Origin: Gemmatimonadaceae bacterium
GTDB lineage: Bacteria > Gemmatimonadota > Gemmatimonadetes > Gemmatimonadales > Gemmatimonadaceae
Assembly (NCBI GenBank): GCA_025358925.1
Contig: JANYHT010000030.1
Coordinates: 19,745-83,744, forward strand
Length of the DNA stretch: 64,000 nt
Direction of reading: 5' to 3'
Shown here: positions 1-8,435 of the stretch, in pieces
Numbering within the stretch: position 1 is the stretch's first letter
Layout: each line of letters opens with the position of its first letter
Translations under genes and position numbers: made by a program
The notes under the pieces: model-generated
Databases searched by the model: none
Told to the model about the DNA's origin: nothing
The model's input: only the letters and a program-made list of their open reading frames with translations

Positions 1-145
1 CCGCGCGCATTTGATCAATCGTGACGAGCACGACGAGTGACGGACGTTTCGCTGGTAATTGCGCGAATACGGGCAGCGGCGCCAGCAGGCGGATAGCGCC
101 GACGAGAAGCCGAAGCACGGTGCAACGACGAAAGAGTGAAGACAT
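1..145 (-). CDS. Exported alkaline-phosphatase-family hydrolase (PafA-like), N-terminus only
   Basis: Only the first 48 codons are inside the window; the gene leaves through the left edge. The ATG is at 145-143 on the minus strand. The translation starts MSSLFRRC, continues with a hydrophobic stretch ending LLAPLPVFA-Q (probable Sec signal peptide and cleavage site), then reads RPSLVVLVTIDQMRA. The motif VVxVDQMRxD near the N-terminus is typical of PafA-type alkaline phosphatases and related type I phosphodiesterases, where the Asp binds zinc. Here the Asp of TIDQM is present. The enzyme would act in the periplasm on phosphate esters. It is divergent from the DUF4956 gene at 299, so the 150-base gap between them holds both promoters. 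Family assignment rests on this short motif. Confidence 0.6.
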   Translation of the reverse strand, partial: MSSLFRRCTVLRLLVGAIRLLAPLPVFAQLPAKRPSLVVLVTIDQMRA

Positions 146-298
146 GGTAGCGAATGTGAGGAGCGTCGGGGTGCGGGGCAAGCGTGTCTTGTGTAGAGGT
201 CGTGACGGCGGAAGCATGGCGCGATTGCCGGTAGCGCACGATTATAGCTCGACCACGAGCGAACAACGGCGGATGAGCTTTTTTTGGAGCGATAGGTT

Positions 299-1318
299 GT
301 GACGAGCGAGAGCCGACAAGCCGCACCCGCAACACGCCTTGTGCTGCGATCTATTCTGTACTACGTCATCCTCATTGGTGGCGCGACCCTTGGTTGGCGC
401 TCAATGCCGCACGGGTCTGCGTACGCGCCGACCTCGTTGGATGCGCTGTTCGGAGCTGGAGGTCCGCCGGTCTCTGTAAAAGGTGGTCCGGATGCGGCAT
501 TGGATGAAGTCAGCCTTGCGCTAACGGTTGGGGTCGCGATGCTCGCAGCGGTGTTGCTCTCGTTGCCAGTGGCGTGGGTATATCTGTTGACGCGCTCCAA
601 GCGCGGGTATCAGCAGTCGGTCGTGCAATTGCTCATCATCTTGCCGGCGGTGGTCGCTGGCATTGGGTTGCTCGTGAAATACAGTGTGGCACTCGCGTTT
701 AGTCTGGCGGGCATTGTCGCAGCAGTCCGATTTCGTAATACCCTCGATGATAGCAAAGATGCCGTGTACGTATTTCTGGCAACGGCGGTGGGTCTGGCAT
801 CGGCCGTCAATTTGCCTGTTGCGGCGGTTATTTCGGTGGGATTCAACGCCACCGTGCTCGTGCTGTGGTATACGGATTTTGGTAGCGCACCGGTGGAACT
901 CGACGGGCGCATCGCCGAAAATCGGCTGAAGCGGGCGAAACAACTGGCGCGCACAGGTACCTTCGTCGCGCGCATCGATGATGAAGTGTTTCGCAACATG
1001 ACGCGCGAGCAGCTGGAAGGTGTGGCCGAGCGGGCGTGGAAGCGCGCGAACAATACGGCGGACGATGAGGCGTCGGCACCCGACGACGAGACGCGACTCC
1101 GCGTCTCCACCGACGATGTCACGGCCATGCGTCGCGCGGTGGAACCCCGCCTGCAAGATTTTACCAAACGTTGGCGGGCAGGCGCCGTGCACACGTCCGA
1201 GGAAGGCAGCATTGTTGAGTATTTCGTGCAAATGCGCAAGAAAACGACGTCCGAAGAACTCCTCACGTTGGTTCGCGCGGCAGGCAGTTCGCACGTACGC
1301 ACCGTCGAACTGGTCTAG
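299..1318 (+). CDS. DUF4956 family membrane protein
   Basis: 339 residues from a GTG start with GGAG 9 bases upstream (286-289). The N-terminal two thirds holds about five membrane segments (around residues 16-32, 75-97, 108-128, 130-143 and 155-190). The stretch VKYSVALAFSLAGIVAAVRF followed by RNTLDDSKDAVY is the signature of DUF4956. The C-terminal 140 residues are soluble, charged and cytoplasmic, with no recognised fold. DUF4956 proteins are often encoded beside VTC-type polyphosphate polymerases and CotH-like proteins. Here the next genes are a CotH-like protein and Ppk1, which supports a link to polyphosphate, but the biochemical role is unknown. The next gene follows after a 39-base gap. 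Confidence 0.8.
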   Translation: MTSESRQAAPATRLVLRSILYYVILIGGATLGWRSMPHGSAYAPTSLDALFGAGGPPVSVKGGPDAALDEVSLALTVGVAMLAAVLLSLPVAWVYLLTRSKRGYQQSVVQLLIILPAVVAGIGLLVKYSVALAFSLAGIVAAVRFRNTLDDSKDAVYVFLATAVGLASAVNLPVAAVISVGFNATVLVLWYTDFGSAPVELDGRIAENRLKRAKQLARTGTFVARIDDEVFRNMTREQLEGVAERAWKRANNTADDEASAPDDETRLRVSTDDVTAMRRAVEPRLQDFTKRWRAGAVHTSEEGSIVEYFVQMRKKTTSEELLTLVRAAGSSHVRTVELV

Positions 1319-1357
1319 CTTGTGTTTCCTCGTCCATTATCACTCACCCACGGTGTT

Positions 1358-2476
1358 ATGCGACTCCACCGCGTTCATGTCTTCGCGATATCGCTGCTCT
1401 TCGCGAGTGTCGCCGCGCCACTCGCTGCAATGCTTGCCGCGCAGCCGCCGACCAAGGTGAAAGCAGCGAAGAAATCGGCAGAGAGCGATTCGACGCCGAA
1501 CATCAAGGTCGCAAAACCGTCGCCGTTTTTCCAAAGCGAAATGCCGGTTGCGATCACGTTCACCACGAATCTCAAACAGCTTCGCAAGGACAAAGGCGAA
1601 ACATCCCCGTGGCACGCCGCTACCGTCGCCATGGTCGACTCGGCCGGAAAATCCGTTGTGGTACCAGCAACGGCAAAAACACGCGGTATCTGGCGATTGA
1701 AAAACTGCGAGTTCCCGCCGGTGCGTTGGAAGTTCTCCAAAGCGAACACCAAAGGCACCATCTTCCACGAATTGCACGAACCGAAGTTGGTGAGCTACTG
1801 CCGTAACTCCGACGCGTACGAGCAATACATTTTGCAGGAGTACATGCTCTATCGCGTGTATCGTCTGCTCACGCCAGCGAGTCATCAAGCGCGATTGATG
1901 CGCGTCACGTACGTCGACAGCGCGAGCGGCAAGGTCGACGCCGCGCGCTACGGATTTCTTCTTGAAGACCCGGCGCAAGTCGCGGCGCGACTCGGCGGTC
2001 GTATCGTGAAAACGAAGGGCGCCGGTCCGGAGGACCTCGACACTGAGCTCCAGACGCTCACGTTTCTTTTTGAGTACATGATTGGCAATACCGATTTTTC
2101 GTTCGCGGGCCTGCACAATACTGAGCTCATACAGAAATCAAACGGTGACTTGTTGCCCATCGTCTTCGATTTTGATTACTCAGGTGCAGTCGATGCCTCC
2201 TACGCCACGTCCGATCCACGCATGCGCAGCGTGCACGTACGTGATCGTCAATTTCGCGGCTATTGCTCCAATAAAACAGAATATTCCAAAGCCATCGATG
2301 TCTTTAAGGAAAAAAAGGATGCAATTTACGCGCTTTACGCCGATGACGTCGGCCGCTTACTCCAGCCGCGCACCGTCAAAGCGACGCTCAGCTACTTCGA
2401 CGAGTTCTACCGCGACCTCGCGACACCGAAGGACTTTGAACGTCGTGTTATGAGTGATTGTCTTGCCACACACTGA
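1358..2476 (+). CDS. Secreted CotH-like protein
   Basis: 372 residues from ATG 1358, chosen over the in-frame GTG at 1322 because it puts a signal peptide at the N-terminus (MRLHRVHVFAISLLF to AAQ). The mature protein has a beta-rich N-terminal half (VAITFTTNLKQLRKD, KTRGIWRLKNCEFPP) and a helical C-terminal half with RNSDAYEQYILQEYMLYRVY and IVFDFDYSGAV. Both the arrangement and the late acidic FDFD motif resemble CotH-type atypical kinases, but similarity is only at the level of general pattern, so CotH-like is tentative. It lies between DUF4956 and ppk1; its last 23 bases overlap the GTG start proposed for ppk1, suggesting co-transcription. The protein is predicted to be exported while Ppk1 is cytoplasmic, so a direct complex is not expected. 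Confidence 0.55.
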   Translation: MRLHRVHVFAISLLFASVAAPLAAMLAAQPPTKVKAAKKSAESDSTPNIKVAKPSPFFQSEMPVAITFTTNLKQLRKDKGETSPWHAATVAMVDSAGKSVVVPATAKTRGIWRLKNCEFPPVRWKFSKANTKGTIFHELHEPKLVSYCRNSDAYEQYILQEYMLYRVYRLLTPASHQARLMRVTYVDSASGKVDAARYGFLLEDPAQVAARLGGRIVKTKGAGPEDLDTELQTLTFLFEYMIGNTDFSFAGLHNTELIQKSNGDLLPIVFDFDYSGAVDASYATSDPRMRSVHVRDRQFRGYCSNKTEYSKAIDVFKEKKDAIYALYADDVGRLLQPRTVKATLSYFDEFYRDLATPKDFERRVMSDCLATH

Positions 2477-4535
2477 GCAACGGCATGAAAGCGCGGAGAT
2501 GCTCAGCCCCGAGTTGAGTCTCCTCGCGTTTCAGCGACGTGTGCTGGCGCTCGCGGAAGACGCGACAACACCACTGCTTGAGCGCTTGCGTTTCTTAGGT
2601 ATTGTGACCAGCAACATTGACGAGTTGTACATGGTGCGTATGGCAGAATTACGCCGAGCTGCTGCGGACGATTCGCGCGACGGCACTACACATGAGGCGC
2701 ACGGATTGACGACGCGTGCGCGACTCATCGCCGTCACGCGCGAGATCGCCGAGATTCTCGCCGCGCAATCGCGCTGTGCTGCGCAATGCTTGCGCGACGC
2801 TGAACGCGTGGGTGTGCACGTTGTGACGTGGAACATGCTCACGGATGGAGAGCGAGAAGCACTCCGGACACGGTACCTCGACGAGATTCAGCCAGACTTG
2901 ATGCCGTTGGCCATCACGTTGAGTCCGGGCCATCCGCTACCGCATTTGCCACATCTCGGCCTCTTTGTGGCGGTGGTGTTTCGCGGTGCGGCGGGCGGAC
3001 GCACGCATTTGGCGGAGCACGAACTCCCGCGTGATGTGCCGCGGATGTTGGCCGTACCTGGCCGCGGGAACGATGTGATCGCGATTGAGGAAGTGCTACG
3101 CGCCAACGCGCATTTGTTGTATCCGAATGCCCTCGTGGACGGCACGTATCTCTTTCGCGTGACGCGGGGTGGCGACTTACTTCTGCAGGACGACGATCAA
3201 AATAATTTGCTTGGCGCCGTCGAATCTGCCGCCGAGCGGCGCCTGCATAACCCCGCCGTGCGTGTTGAAGTTGAACGTAGCATGCCCGCAAATATCAGCG
3301 CGCTCATTCTTAACAGCCTCCGGCGCGAAGCGATTGGACGCGAGATGGAAAGTACAGTCGACGACGTCCAAGTGATCGATGGGCTACTCGACTTGCGCTG
3401 TCTGTCGGCGTTGCCACTCCCACGAACGGCTGCATTAGAATTTCCGCTGCTGGTACCGCGTTCGCCGCTTGCGCCCGACGTGTCGATCTTCGACGCGATC
3501 CGCGCGGGCGATGTGCTCGTGCATCATCCGTTCGAATCATTCGATGATACCGTCGTCCGTTTTCTACGAGACGCGGCGGCTGATCCGGACGTGACAACAA
3601 TAAAGATCACGCTCTATCGCGTGGGCGATCCGTCGCCGGTGGTCGAAGCATTGCTCGCCGCAGCGCGATCAGGAAAAAAAGTGTTCGCGTTGGTCGAACT
3701 GCAAGCGAGGTTCGACGAGGCACACAACGTGCACTGGGCGCGCGCATTGGAGCGTGCGGGTGGTCGAGTCGTGTACGGCTTAGTGGGGCTGAAAGTACAC
3801 GCCAAAGTGGCGCTGATTATTCGCCGCGAAGGTGCGCGCCTCGCGCGATACGTCCATGTCGGGACGGGCAACTACAACACGCGCTCTGGTCGACAGTACA
3901 CCGATCTCTCCCTCTTCACCGCACGCGACGCAATCACGACCGATGTGGCCGATTTGTTTAATGAACTCACCGGATCGTCGCGTCCACCGCGAAGTTTGGC
4001 GCACGGCGCTCTTGTGGCGCCGCACCAACTCCTGCCCGAGCTCTTAGCGCGCATTGAACGCGAAGCGCACCACGCGCGTGACGGACGTGCGTCGGGCATC
4101 GCGATTAAACTCAACGGACTGGCCGATTCAGAAGTCGTGCGTGCCCTGTACGCCGCATCCAAGGCTGGTGTGCGCATCGATTTGGTCGTGCGGGGTATTT
4201 GCACACTGCGCCCAGGCGTACAAAATCTTTCGGCAACGATTCGCGTGGTCTCCGTGGTGGGGCGGTTTCTCGAGCATTCGCGAATTTATCGTTTCGAAAA
4301 TGACGGCGATCCAGAATATTTTATCGGCTCATCAGACCTTCGGCCGCGCAATCTTCGTCGACGCGTCGAATTGTTGGTGCCCGTGTGCGACGAGGCTAAC
4401 CGCGCGCGGTTAGATCTGCTCTTATTCCGCTATCTTAACGACGCGACCGCGTGGGAGCTTACCTCAACTGGACAGTACGAGCGTCGCGACGGGCACGCCC
4501 TCGGAGCGCAGCTGCAAGCGGCGGCGAATATTTGA
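2454..4535 (+). CDS. ppk1: Polyphosphate kinase 1
   Basis: 693 residues, the usual Ppk1 length. It catalyses reversible transfer of the ATP gamma-phosphate onto polyphosphate. The N-terminal domain shows ELSLLAFQRRVL and SNIDELYMVRM; the middle domain shows HHPFESFD; two phospholipase-D-like C-terminal domains follow. GLKVHAK places the phosphorylated histidine at about His449 (His435 in E. coli) and RFLEHSRIYRFEN the second histidine at about His608; GTGNYNTRSGRQYTDL and GSSDLRPRNLRRRVE are also intact, so it should be active. The GTG at 2454 overlaps the previous gene by 23 bases; an ATG at 2499 (MLSPELSLL) is an alternative start that keeps all conserved sequence. No exopolyphosphatase is visible next to it. 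Confidence 0.93.
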   Translation: MIVLPHTEQRHESAEMLSPELSLLAFQRRVLALAEDATTPLLERLRFLGIVTSNIDELYMVRMAELRRAAADDSRDGTTHEAHGLTTRARLIAVTREIAEILAAQSRCAAQCLRDAERVGVHVVTWNMLTDGEREALRTRYLDEIQPDLMPLAITLSPGHPLPHLPHLGLFVAVVFRGAAGGRTHLAEHELPRDVPRMLAVPGRGNDVIAIEEVLRANAHLLYPNALVDGTYLFRVTRGGDLLLQDDDQNNLLGAVESAAERRLHNPAVRVEVERSMPANISALILNSLRREAIGREMESTVDDVQVIDGLLDLRCLSALPLPRTAALEFPLLVPRSPLAPDVSIFDAIRAGDVLVHHPFESFDDTVVRFLRDAAADPDVTTIKITLYRVGDPSPVVEALLAAARSGKKVFALVELQARFDEAHNVHWARALERAGGRVVYGLVGLKVHAKVALIIRREGARLARYVHVGTGNYNTRSGRQYTDLSLFTARDAITTDVADLFNELTGSSRPPRSLAHGALVAPHQLLPELLARIEREAHHARDGRASGIAIKLNGLADSEVVRALYAASKAGVRIDLVVRGICTLRPGVQNLSATIRVVSVVGRFLEHSRIYRFENDGDPEYFIGSSDLRPRNLRRRVELLVPVCDEANRARLDLLLFRYLNDATAWELTSTGQYERRDGHALGAQLQAAANI

Positions 4536-4649
4536 CCTTGCTGGCGCGCCCGCCGCTATGTTCCGGTAGCCGAACGAGACCCGGGCGGCAGGGACGTTAG
4601 TGACGCGTCTCCCTTTTTCCGCAACACGCACGGACTGGAGTTTCCTCGC

Positions 4650-4844
4650 TTGGCACGCAAACCGAACTACGATTACGAGAAGCGCCGGAAAGAAATGGAG
4701 CGACAGGCAAAGAAAGACGCGAAGCGCGAAGAGCGGGCGCGTCGCAAGCTGCTTGGTTTGCCCGATGAGGCGGATGAGGCCATTGATCCGGAAACTGGAT
4801 TGCCGATCGAACCAGCCTCCGACGCGGATCCAGGTAATCCGTAG
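4650..4844 (+). CDS. Small highly charged protein, function unknown
   Basis: 64 residues starting at TTG 4650, supported by GGAG at 4637-4640 with 9-base spacing. The N-terminal half is a Lys/Arg/Glu-rich helix (ARKPNYDYEKRRKEMERQAK) and the C-terminal half is acidic and proline-containing (EAIDPETGLPIEP). I recognise the type as a small conserved protein found in several phyla, often starting MARKPNY, but know no function. It lies alone between ppk1 and the end of the convergent histidine kinase gene, 12 bases away. The strong ribosome binding site and typical composition argue that it is real. Confidence 0.65.
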   Translation: MARKPNYDYEKRRKEMERQAKKDAKREERARRKLLGLPDEADEAIDPETGLPIEPASDADPGNP

Positions 4845-4856
4845 TTTGGCGCGTGC

Positions 4857-6002
4857 TCAGAGCGCGCGTAACTCCGCTTGCGGCGCACGGATTCGCGCCG
4901 AAGCGGGCAGTATCAATTTGAATTCCGCACCGCCATCGGGCCTCGACTGATAAAGCACGTCGCCCTGCTGCGCGCGCGCAAATGTGCGCGAGATCGCCAG
5001 CCCCATGCCAATACCTTCTGTGCGTTGCGCTGCGCGACCACGTTGCAACGGTTCAAACACCGACTCCAATTCATCCGGCGCCAGCCCCGGTCCGCGGTCG
5101 GACACCGTGATGCGAATCTCACCGTCACTATCGAGTGCTGTCACGTCGATGGGTGCGCCGATCGGTGAATACCGCGACGCGTTTTGCAACAGATTCCCGA
5201 GGATTTGGAGGGAGAGTGTGAGATCGCAGTCTACCATGAGGAGCTCTGTGGTTGGCGGCAGATGCACGTGTACCGGATGTCCGACCAGACCGATACCTGC
5301 CGATCGAATGGCGGTACCGATTAAGTCGTCCACAACATGCGGTTCAATGACCAACAGTGAACCGTCACTCGCGCCGACAAAGACGAACCGCTGCATCGTA
5401 TTGAGGAAGTCGCCTAACCGCCGCGCTTCTTCACCAACGCGATCCAGCGCGATGCGGCTTGCGACTCCCGACGCGGGATCGGCCAAGAGTGAGATCGTGG
5501 AGATAGGCGTTCGCAGGTCGTGCGCGAGCGACGCGATGAGGGCGTTCTTTAGACGTTCCGCTTCGTTGAGGACTGTGATGCGCGCGGCATCGCGTTCAAG
5601 CGCGAGTCGCTCCGCGCTTAGTCGCTCGATTTCGGCGGCCCGATTGGTCGCGATTTCCGCAGTGCGACGCAGACGCGTCATCAGTTGTGAGATCACGGCA
5701 CCAGTGAGCACGAACCCGACAAGCAGAATAAAATCGAGGTCTGACGGCATGCCCAGCGCGTGTCGCGGCGGCACGAAGATCCAGTCGACCGCAAGATAAC
5801 CCATTAGCACCATCACGCCTGATAACGCGCGTTTCGCTTCGCGACTCGCGCCAATAATGAGCAGCAAATAAGCCAAAACGCTGTGCGCGATGCGAATGGT
5901 AGTCATATCCGACAGACTATTAAAAAACACCGTAACCAATAGCCAAGCAACCAACCAACGGCCCCAGACGACAGTATTGCGCCAGGACCGCGACTGCATC
6001 AT
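4857..6002 (-). CDS. KdpD-like sensor histidine kinase, short form
   Basis: 381 residues from the ATG at 6002, which overlaps the regulator stop as ATGA; a longer upstream frame exists but would run through the regulator gene. The first 115 residues carry four short membrane helices like the KdpD DUF4118 region. A linking coiled coil (AAEIERLSAERLALERDAAR) leads to the phosphoacceptor box SLAHDLRTPIS (His161). The ATPase domain has LLQNASRYSP (N box), DRGPGLAPDE (G1) and GIGMGLAIS (G2). It lacks the large N-terminal KdpD and universal-stress domains of full KdpD, so its signal may differ from potassium. It would phosphorylate the regulator encoded just upstream. Confidence 0.88.
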   Translation of the reverse strand: MMQSRSWRNTVVWGRWLVAWLLVTVFFNSLSDMTTIRIAHSVLAYLLLIIGASREAKRALSGVMVLMGYLAVDWIFVPPRHALGMPSDLDFILLVGFVLTGAVISQLMTRLRRTAEIATNRAAEIERLSAERLALERDAARITVLNEAERLKNALIASLAHDLRTPISTISLLADPASGVASRIALDRVGEEARRLGDFLNTMQRFVFVGASDGSLLVIEPHVVDDLIGTAIRSAGIGLVGHPVHVHLPPTTELLMVDCDLTLSLQILGNLLQNASRYSPIGAPIDVTALDSDGEIRITVSDRGPGLAPDELESVFEPLQRGRAAQRTEGIGMGLAISRTFARAQQGDVLYQSRPDGGAEFKLILPASARIRAPQAELRAL

Positions 6003-6718
6003 GGTGATACGAAACGATAGCCGACGCCGGGGTCGGTAATGATGAGCCGTGGATTGGCGGGCTCTGGTTCGATTTTCCGTCGCAGGTGGGTGATGTGCAC
6101 GCGCACATGAACGGCGTAATCGCCAAACTCGCGGTCCCACACAAGATCCCAGAGCTGCTTGGCCGTGAGCGGGCGACCGGCGTGTAAAATGAGGGCGCGC
6201 AACAGCGACCACTCGGTTGGCGTAAGCCGCTGCAGCACGCCGTTGCGAGCGACGCGCTGGTTAACGAGGTCGATCTCCACGCCATGCCCGACCACACGTG
6301 CTGCTGCGCGCGCGGCGACGGAGAACGCGGACCGCCTCAGCTGCCCGCGAACCCGCGCGATCAGCTCCGCCGACCCGCACGGTTTGATAATGAAGTCGTC
6401 AGCCCCCGCGTCGAGGAGCGCGACTTTTTCTTCGTCGGCCTCGCGGCCAGAGAGCACGACGATGGGAACAGCGGTCAGCACACGGAGCTGCGCCAGCAAC
6501 TCGGATCCTTCGCCATCGGGCAGTCCTAGGTCCAGCAGTACCAAGTCTGGCGGCTCTTCAGCGCACGCTGCCAGCGCTTCGGCCAGCGTTGCTGCGCCGC
6601 GCACGCGAGGACAGATGGAGTGCAGCACCTGAATCAGCGAGGTACGCAGCGCGTCGTCGTCTTCCACGACAAGCAGCGATCGCGGGTCAGGCCCCGGTCC
6701 AAACGGAGGTACGGGCAT
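5999..6718 (-). CDS. KdpE-like response regulator, OmpR family
   Basis: 239 residues. The receiver domain shows VVEDDDALR with the acidic pocket, the phosphoacceptor LLDLGLPDGEG (Asp63), LSGREADEEK and the conserved lysine in DDFIIKPC. The winged helix DNA-binding domain follows with LTPTEWSLLRALILHAGRPL and YAVHVRVHITHLRRKI, ending GVGYRFVSP as in KdpE/OmpR proteins. Start chosen at ATG 6718; the first 13 residues are proline-rich and could be shorter. It is the first gene of a two-gene operon, overlapping the kinase start by four bases. No kdpFABC genes are in the window, so the target is not visible. Confidence 0.9.
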   Translation of the reverse strand: MPVPPFGPGPDPRSLLVVEDDDALRTSLIQVLHSICPRVRGAATLAEALAACAEEPPDLVLLDLGLPDGEGSELLAQLRVLTAVPIVVLSGREADEEKVALLDAGADDFIIKPCGSAELIARVRGQLRRSAFSVAARAAARVVGHGVEIDLVNQRVARNGVLQRLTPTEWSLLRALILHAGRPLTAKQLWDLVWDREFGDYAVHVRVHITHLRRKIEPEPANPRLIITDPGVGYRFVSP

Positions 6719-6836
6719 GGCCGATGTGCCGAAGGAGGTTAAGAGAAGGTTAATGCCGAACAGGTGCGGTAGTTGTGAACGCCGCGCTTAACGAAGATAA
6801 TACACGCACGTCTATTACTTATTTCCCCTCCGCGAC

Positions 6837-7700
6837 ATGGCGCTGACGTCCGTTCCATCTAAAGTCCCGGTGACGGTGGTCATTCCGACGCTAAACGAGA
6901 TTGATCGTTTGCCGGGGTGTCTCGCGTCCGTGCGCTGGGCGGCGCAGGTAATTGTGTCCGACGCCGGCTCGACGGACGGTACGCAAGCGCTTGCCCGTTC
7001 GCTGGGTGCAACGGTGCTGGAGCAATGCGGCCCAACGATCGCGGAGCAACGGAATATCGCGATTTCCGCCGCCACGCACCAATGGATTTTGGCGCTCGAC
7101 GCCGACGAACGCGTTTCGCCAGAGCTCGCGCAGTCCATCGAGCAGGAAATTAGCACGCCGAGAGGCAATGCGTTTCGCGTTCACATGCGCAATCGGTATC
7201 TGGGCGCAACCATGGAGCACGGCGGTTGGGGTCGAGATCGTCACGTGCGGCTGTTTCGTTCCTCGCTTCGATACCAAGTCAAGCGGGTGCACGAGGGACT
7301 GCAATTTGATGGTGCGGCGTACGATCTCGCGGGGCGAGTCGACCACGATTCCTATCGCGATTTGGGACATCAGCTCGCGAAAGTCAATTGTTATGCGAAG
7401 TGGGGTGCGGAGGATCTTTTTGCGCGCGGCAAGCAGGTCAGCGTGTTGCAGATTGTTGTGCGGCCCTCGTGGCGTTTCGTCAAATGCTATTTTCTGCAGG
7501 GTGCGATACTCGAAGGACAGCGTGGTTTGGTGCTTGCCGTCGTGCACGCGTGGTCGGCGTTTGCCAAGTACGCATTGCTGTGGGACATGCAGCGCGTGGC
7601 GAACGCCGCGCGCGTAAAAACCGCACCATCGATGGCTCCGATTGTCGTGTTAGACGACGCGCGCGCAAAGCGCGGAGACACGTTGGCTCGTACCGCGTAG
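6837..7700 (+). CDS. Family 2 glycosyltransferase (WaaE/KdtX-like)
   Basis: 287 residues from ATG 6837. The GT-A fold starts with VTVVIPTLNEIDRLPGCL, followed by VIVSDAGSTDGTQALAR and the metal-binding LALDADERVSPEL. The part from about residue 100 (RNRYLGATMEHGGWGRDRHVRLFR, then VKRVHEGL) is typical of the group that includes lipopolysaccharide core glucosyltransferases of the WaaE/KdtX type. It would act at the cytoplasmic face of the inner membrane, adding a sugar to a lipid-linked or LPS core acceptor. It is followed 15 bases later by a polysaccharide deacetylase and then a methyltransferase, a small surface-glycan operon. The substrate sugar cannot be read from sequence. Confidence 0.85.
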   Translation: MALTSVPSKVPVTVVIPTLNEIDRLPGCLASVRWAAQVIVSDAGSTDGTQALARSLGATVLEQCGPTIAEQRNIAISAATHQWILALDADERVSPELAQSIEQEISTPRGNAFRVHMRNRYLGATMEHGGWGRDRHVRLFRSSLRYQVKRVHEGLQFDGAAYDLAGRVDHDSYRDLGHQLAKVNCYAKWGAEDLFARGKQVSVLQIVVRPSWRFVKCYFLQGAILEGQRGLVLAVVHAWSAFAKYALLWDMQRVANAARVKTAPSMAPIVVLDDARAKRGDTLARTA

Positions 7701-7715
7701 TTCGCAACGTCTGTC

Positions 7716-8435
7716 GTGCGCGTTCCGGTGCTCTGTTATCACCGTATTGAAACGCCACCCGCTAGCGCGCCGTCGGATAGCAACTTCGTTTCGCCCTCAC
7801 TATTTGGCGAGCACTTGGGCGTGTTGTCAGCGCTGGGCTTTACCGGTGTCACGGTGCGCGATATCGCCGCGTGGCAGCATGGCCAGCGCGAATTACCTCA
7901 GCGACCGATTGCGATCACCTTCGATGATGCGTACCAAAGTGTGGTCGACGAAGCCGTGCCGCGTTTGCAAATGTACGGTTGGCCGGCCACAGTCTATGTC
8001 GTGACGTCGTGTATCGGCGGCACCAATACTTGGGATCTTGCTGCCCCACGCGCCACGTTGCTCGACGCCCGCGCGTTGCGAGTGCTTTCGTCACGCGGAT
8101 ACGAGCTTGGATCACACAGTCGGTTGCATCGACGCATTCGCGGACTCAGTGAGGAGGATGCGGCGAGTGAACTGGCGGGTTCGCGCCTCGAGCTGGAAGC
8201 ATTTGTTGAAGCGGAGGTGACCAGCTTCGCGTTTCCGTACGGATCGCATGATCGTCGCGCGCTCGACGCCGTCGCAGCTGCGGGGTACGCGTCGGCCTGC
8301 ACACTCAAACGATGGGCGAATAGACGGCACGGCAACGCGCTGCGTCTGGGGCGGATGAGTGTGGGCGGACCGCTTCCCGCATGGCAGCTCGCCGCCAAAC
8401 TCATCAAGTTGTTCGCGATGCCGTCGTTTTCCTGA
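7716..8435 (+). CDS. Polysaccharide deacetylase family protein (NodB/CE4)
   Basis: 239 residues from GTG 7716. CE4 motifs are in order: VPVLCYHRIE near the N-terminus, motif 1 ITFDDAYQSV (metal-binding Asp pair), motif 2 ELGSHSRLHRRI (metal-binding H-S-x-x-H) and motif 3 FAFPYGSHDRRAL. It should remove acyl groups from N-acetylated sugars, likely on exopolysaccharide or LPS precursors given the neighbouring glycosyltransferase. No signal peptide or membrane segment is evident, so a cytoplasmic or short-chain substrate is possible. Its 3' end overlaps the methyltransferase gene by 55 bases, which implies coupling. Confidence 0.88.
   Translation: MRVPVLCYHRIETPPASAPSDSNFVSPSLFGEHLGVLSALGFTGVTVRDIAAWQHGQRELPQRPIAITFDDAYQSVVDEAVPRLQMYGWPATVYVVTSCIGGTNTWDLAAPRATLLDARALRVLSSRGYELGSHSRLHRRIRGLSEEDAASELAGSRLELEAFVEAEVTSFAFPYGSHDRRALDAVAAAGYASACTLKRWANRRHGNALRLGRMSVGGPLPAWQLAAKLIKLFAMPSFS

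Noticed and set aside
4984..5799. 271-residue plus-strand frame opposite the histidine kinase
   Set aside because: Ser/Arg-rich antisense shadow; the kinase motifs are on the minus strand.
4857..6718. Part of a kdp potassium-uptake operon
   Set aside because: No kdpFABC genes are near and the kinase lacks the large KdpD N-terminal region.
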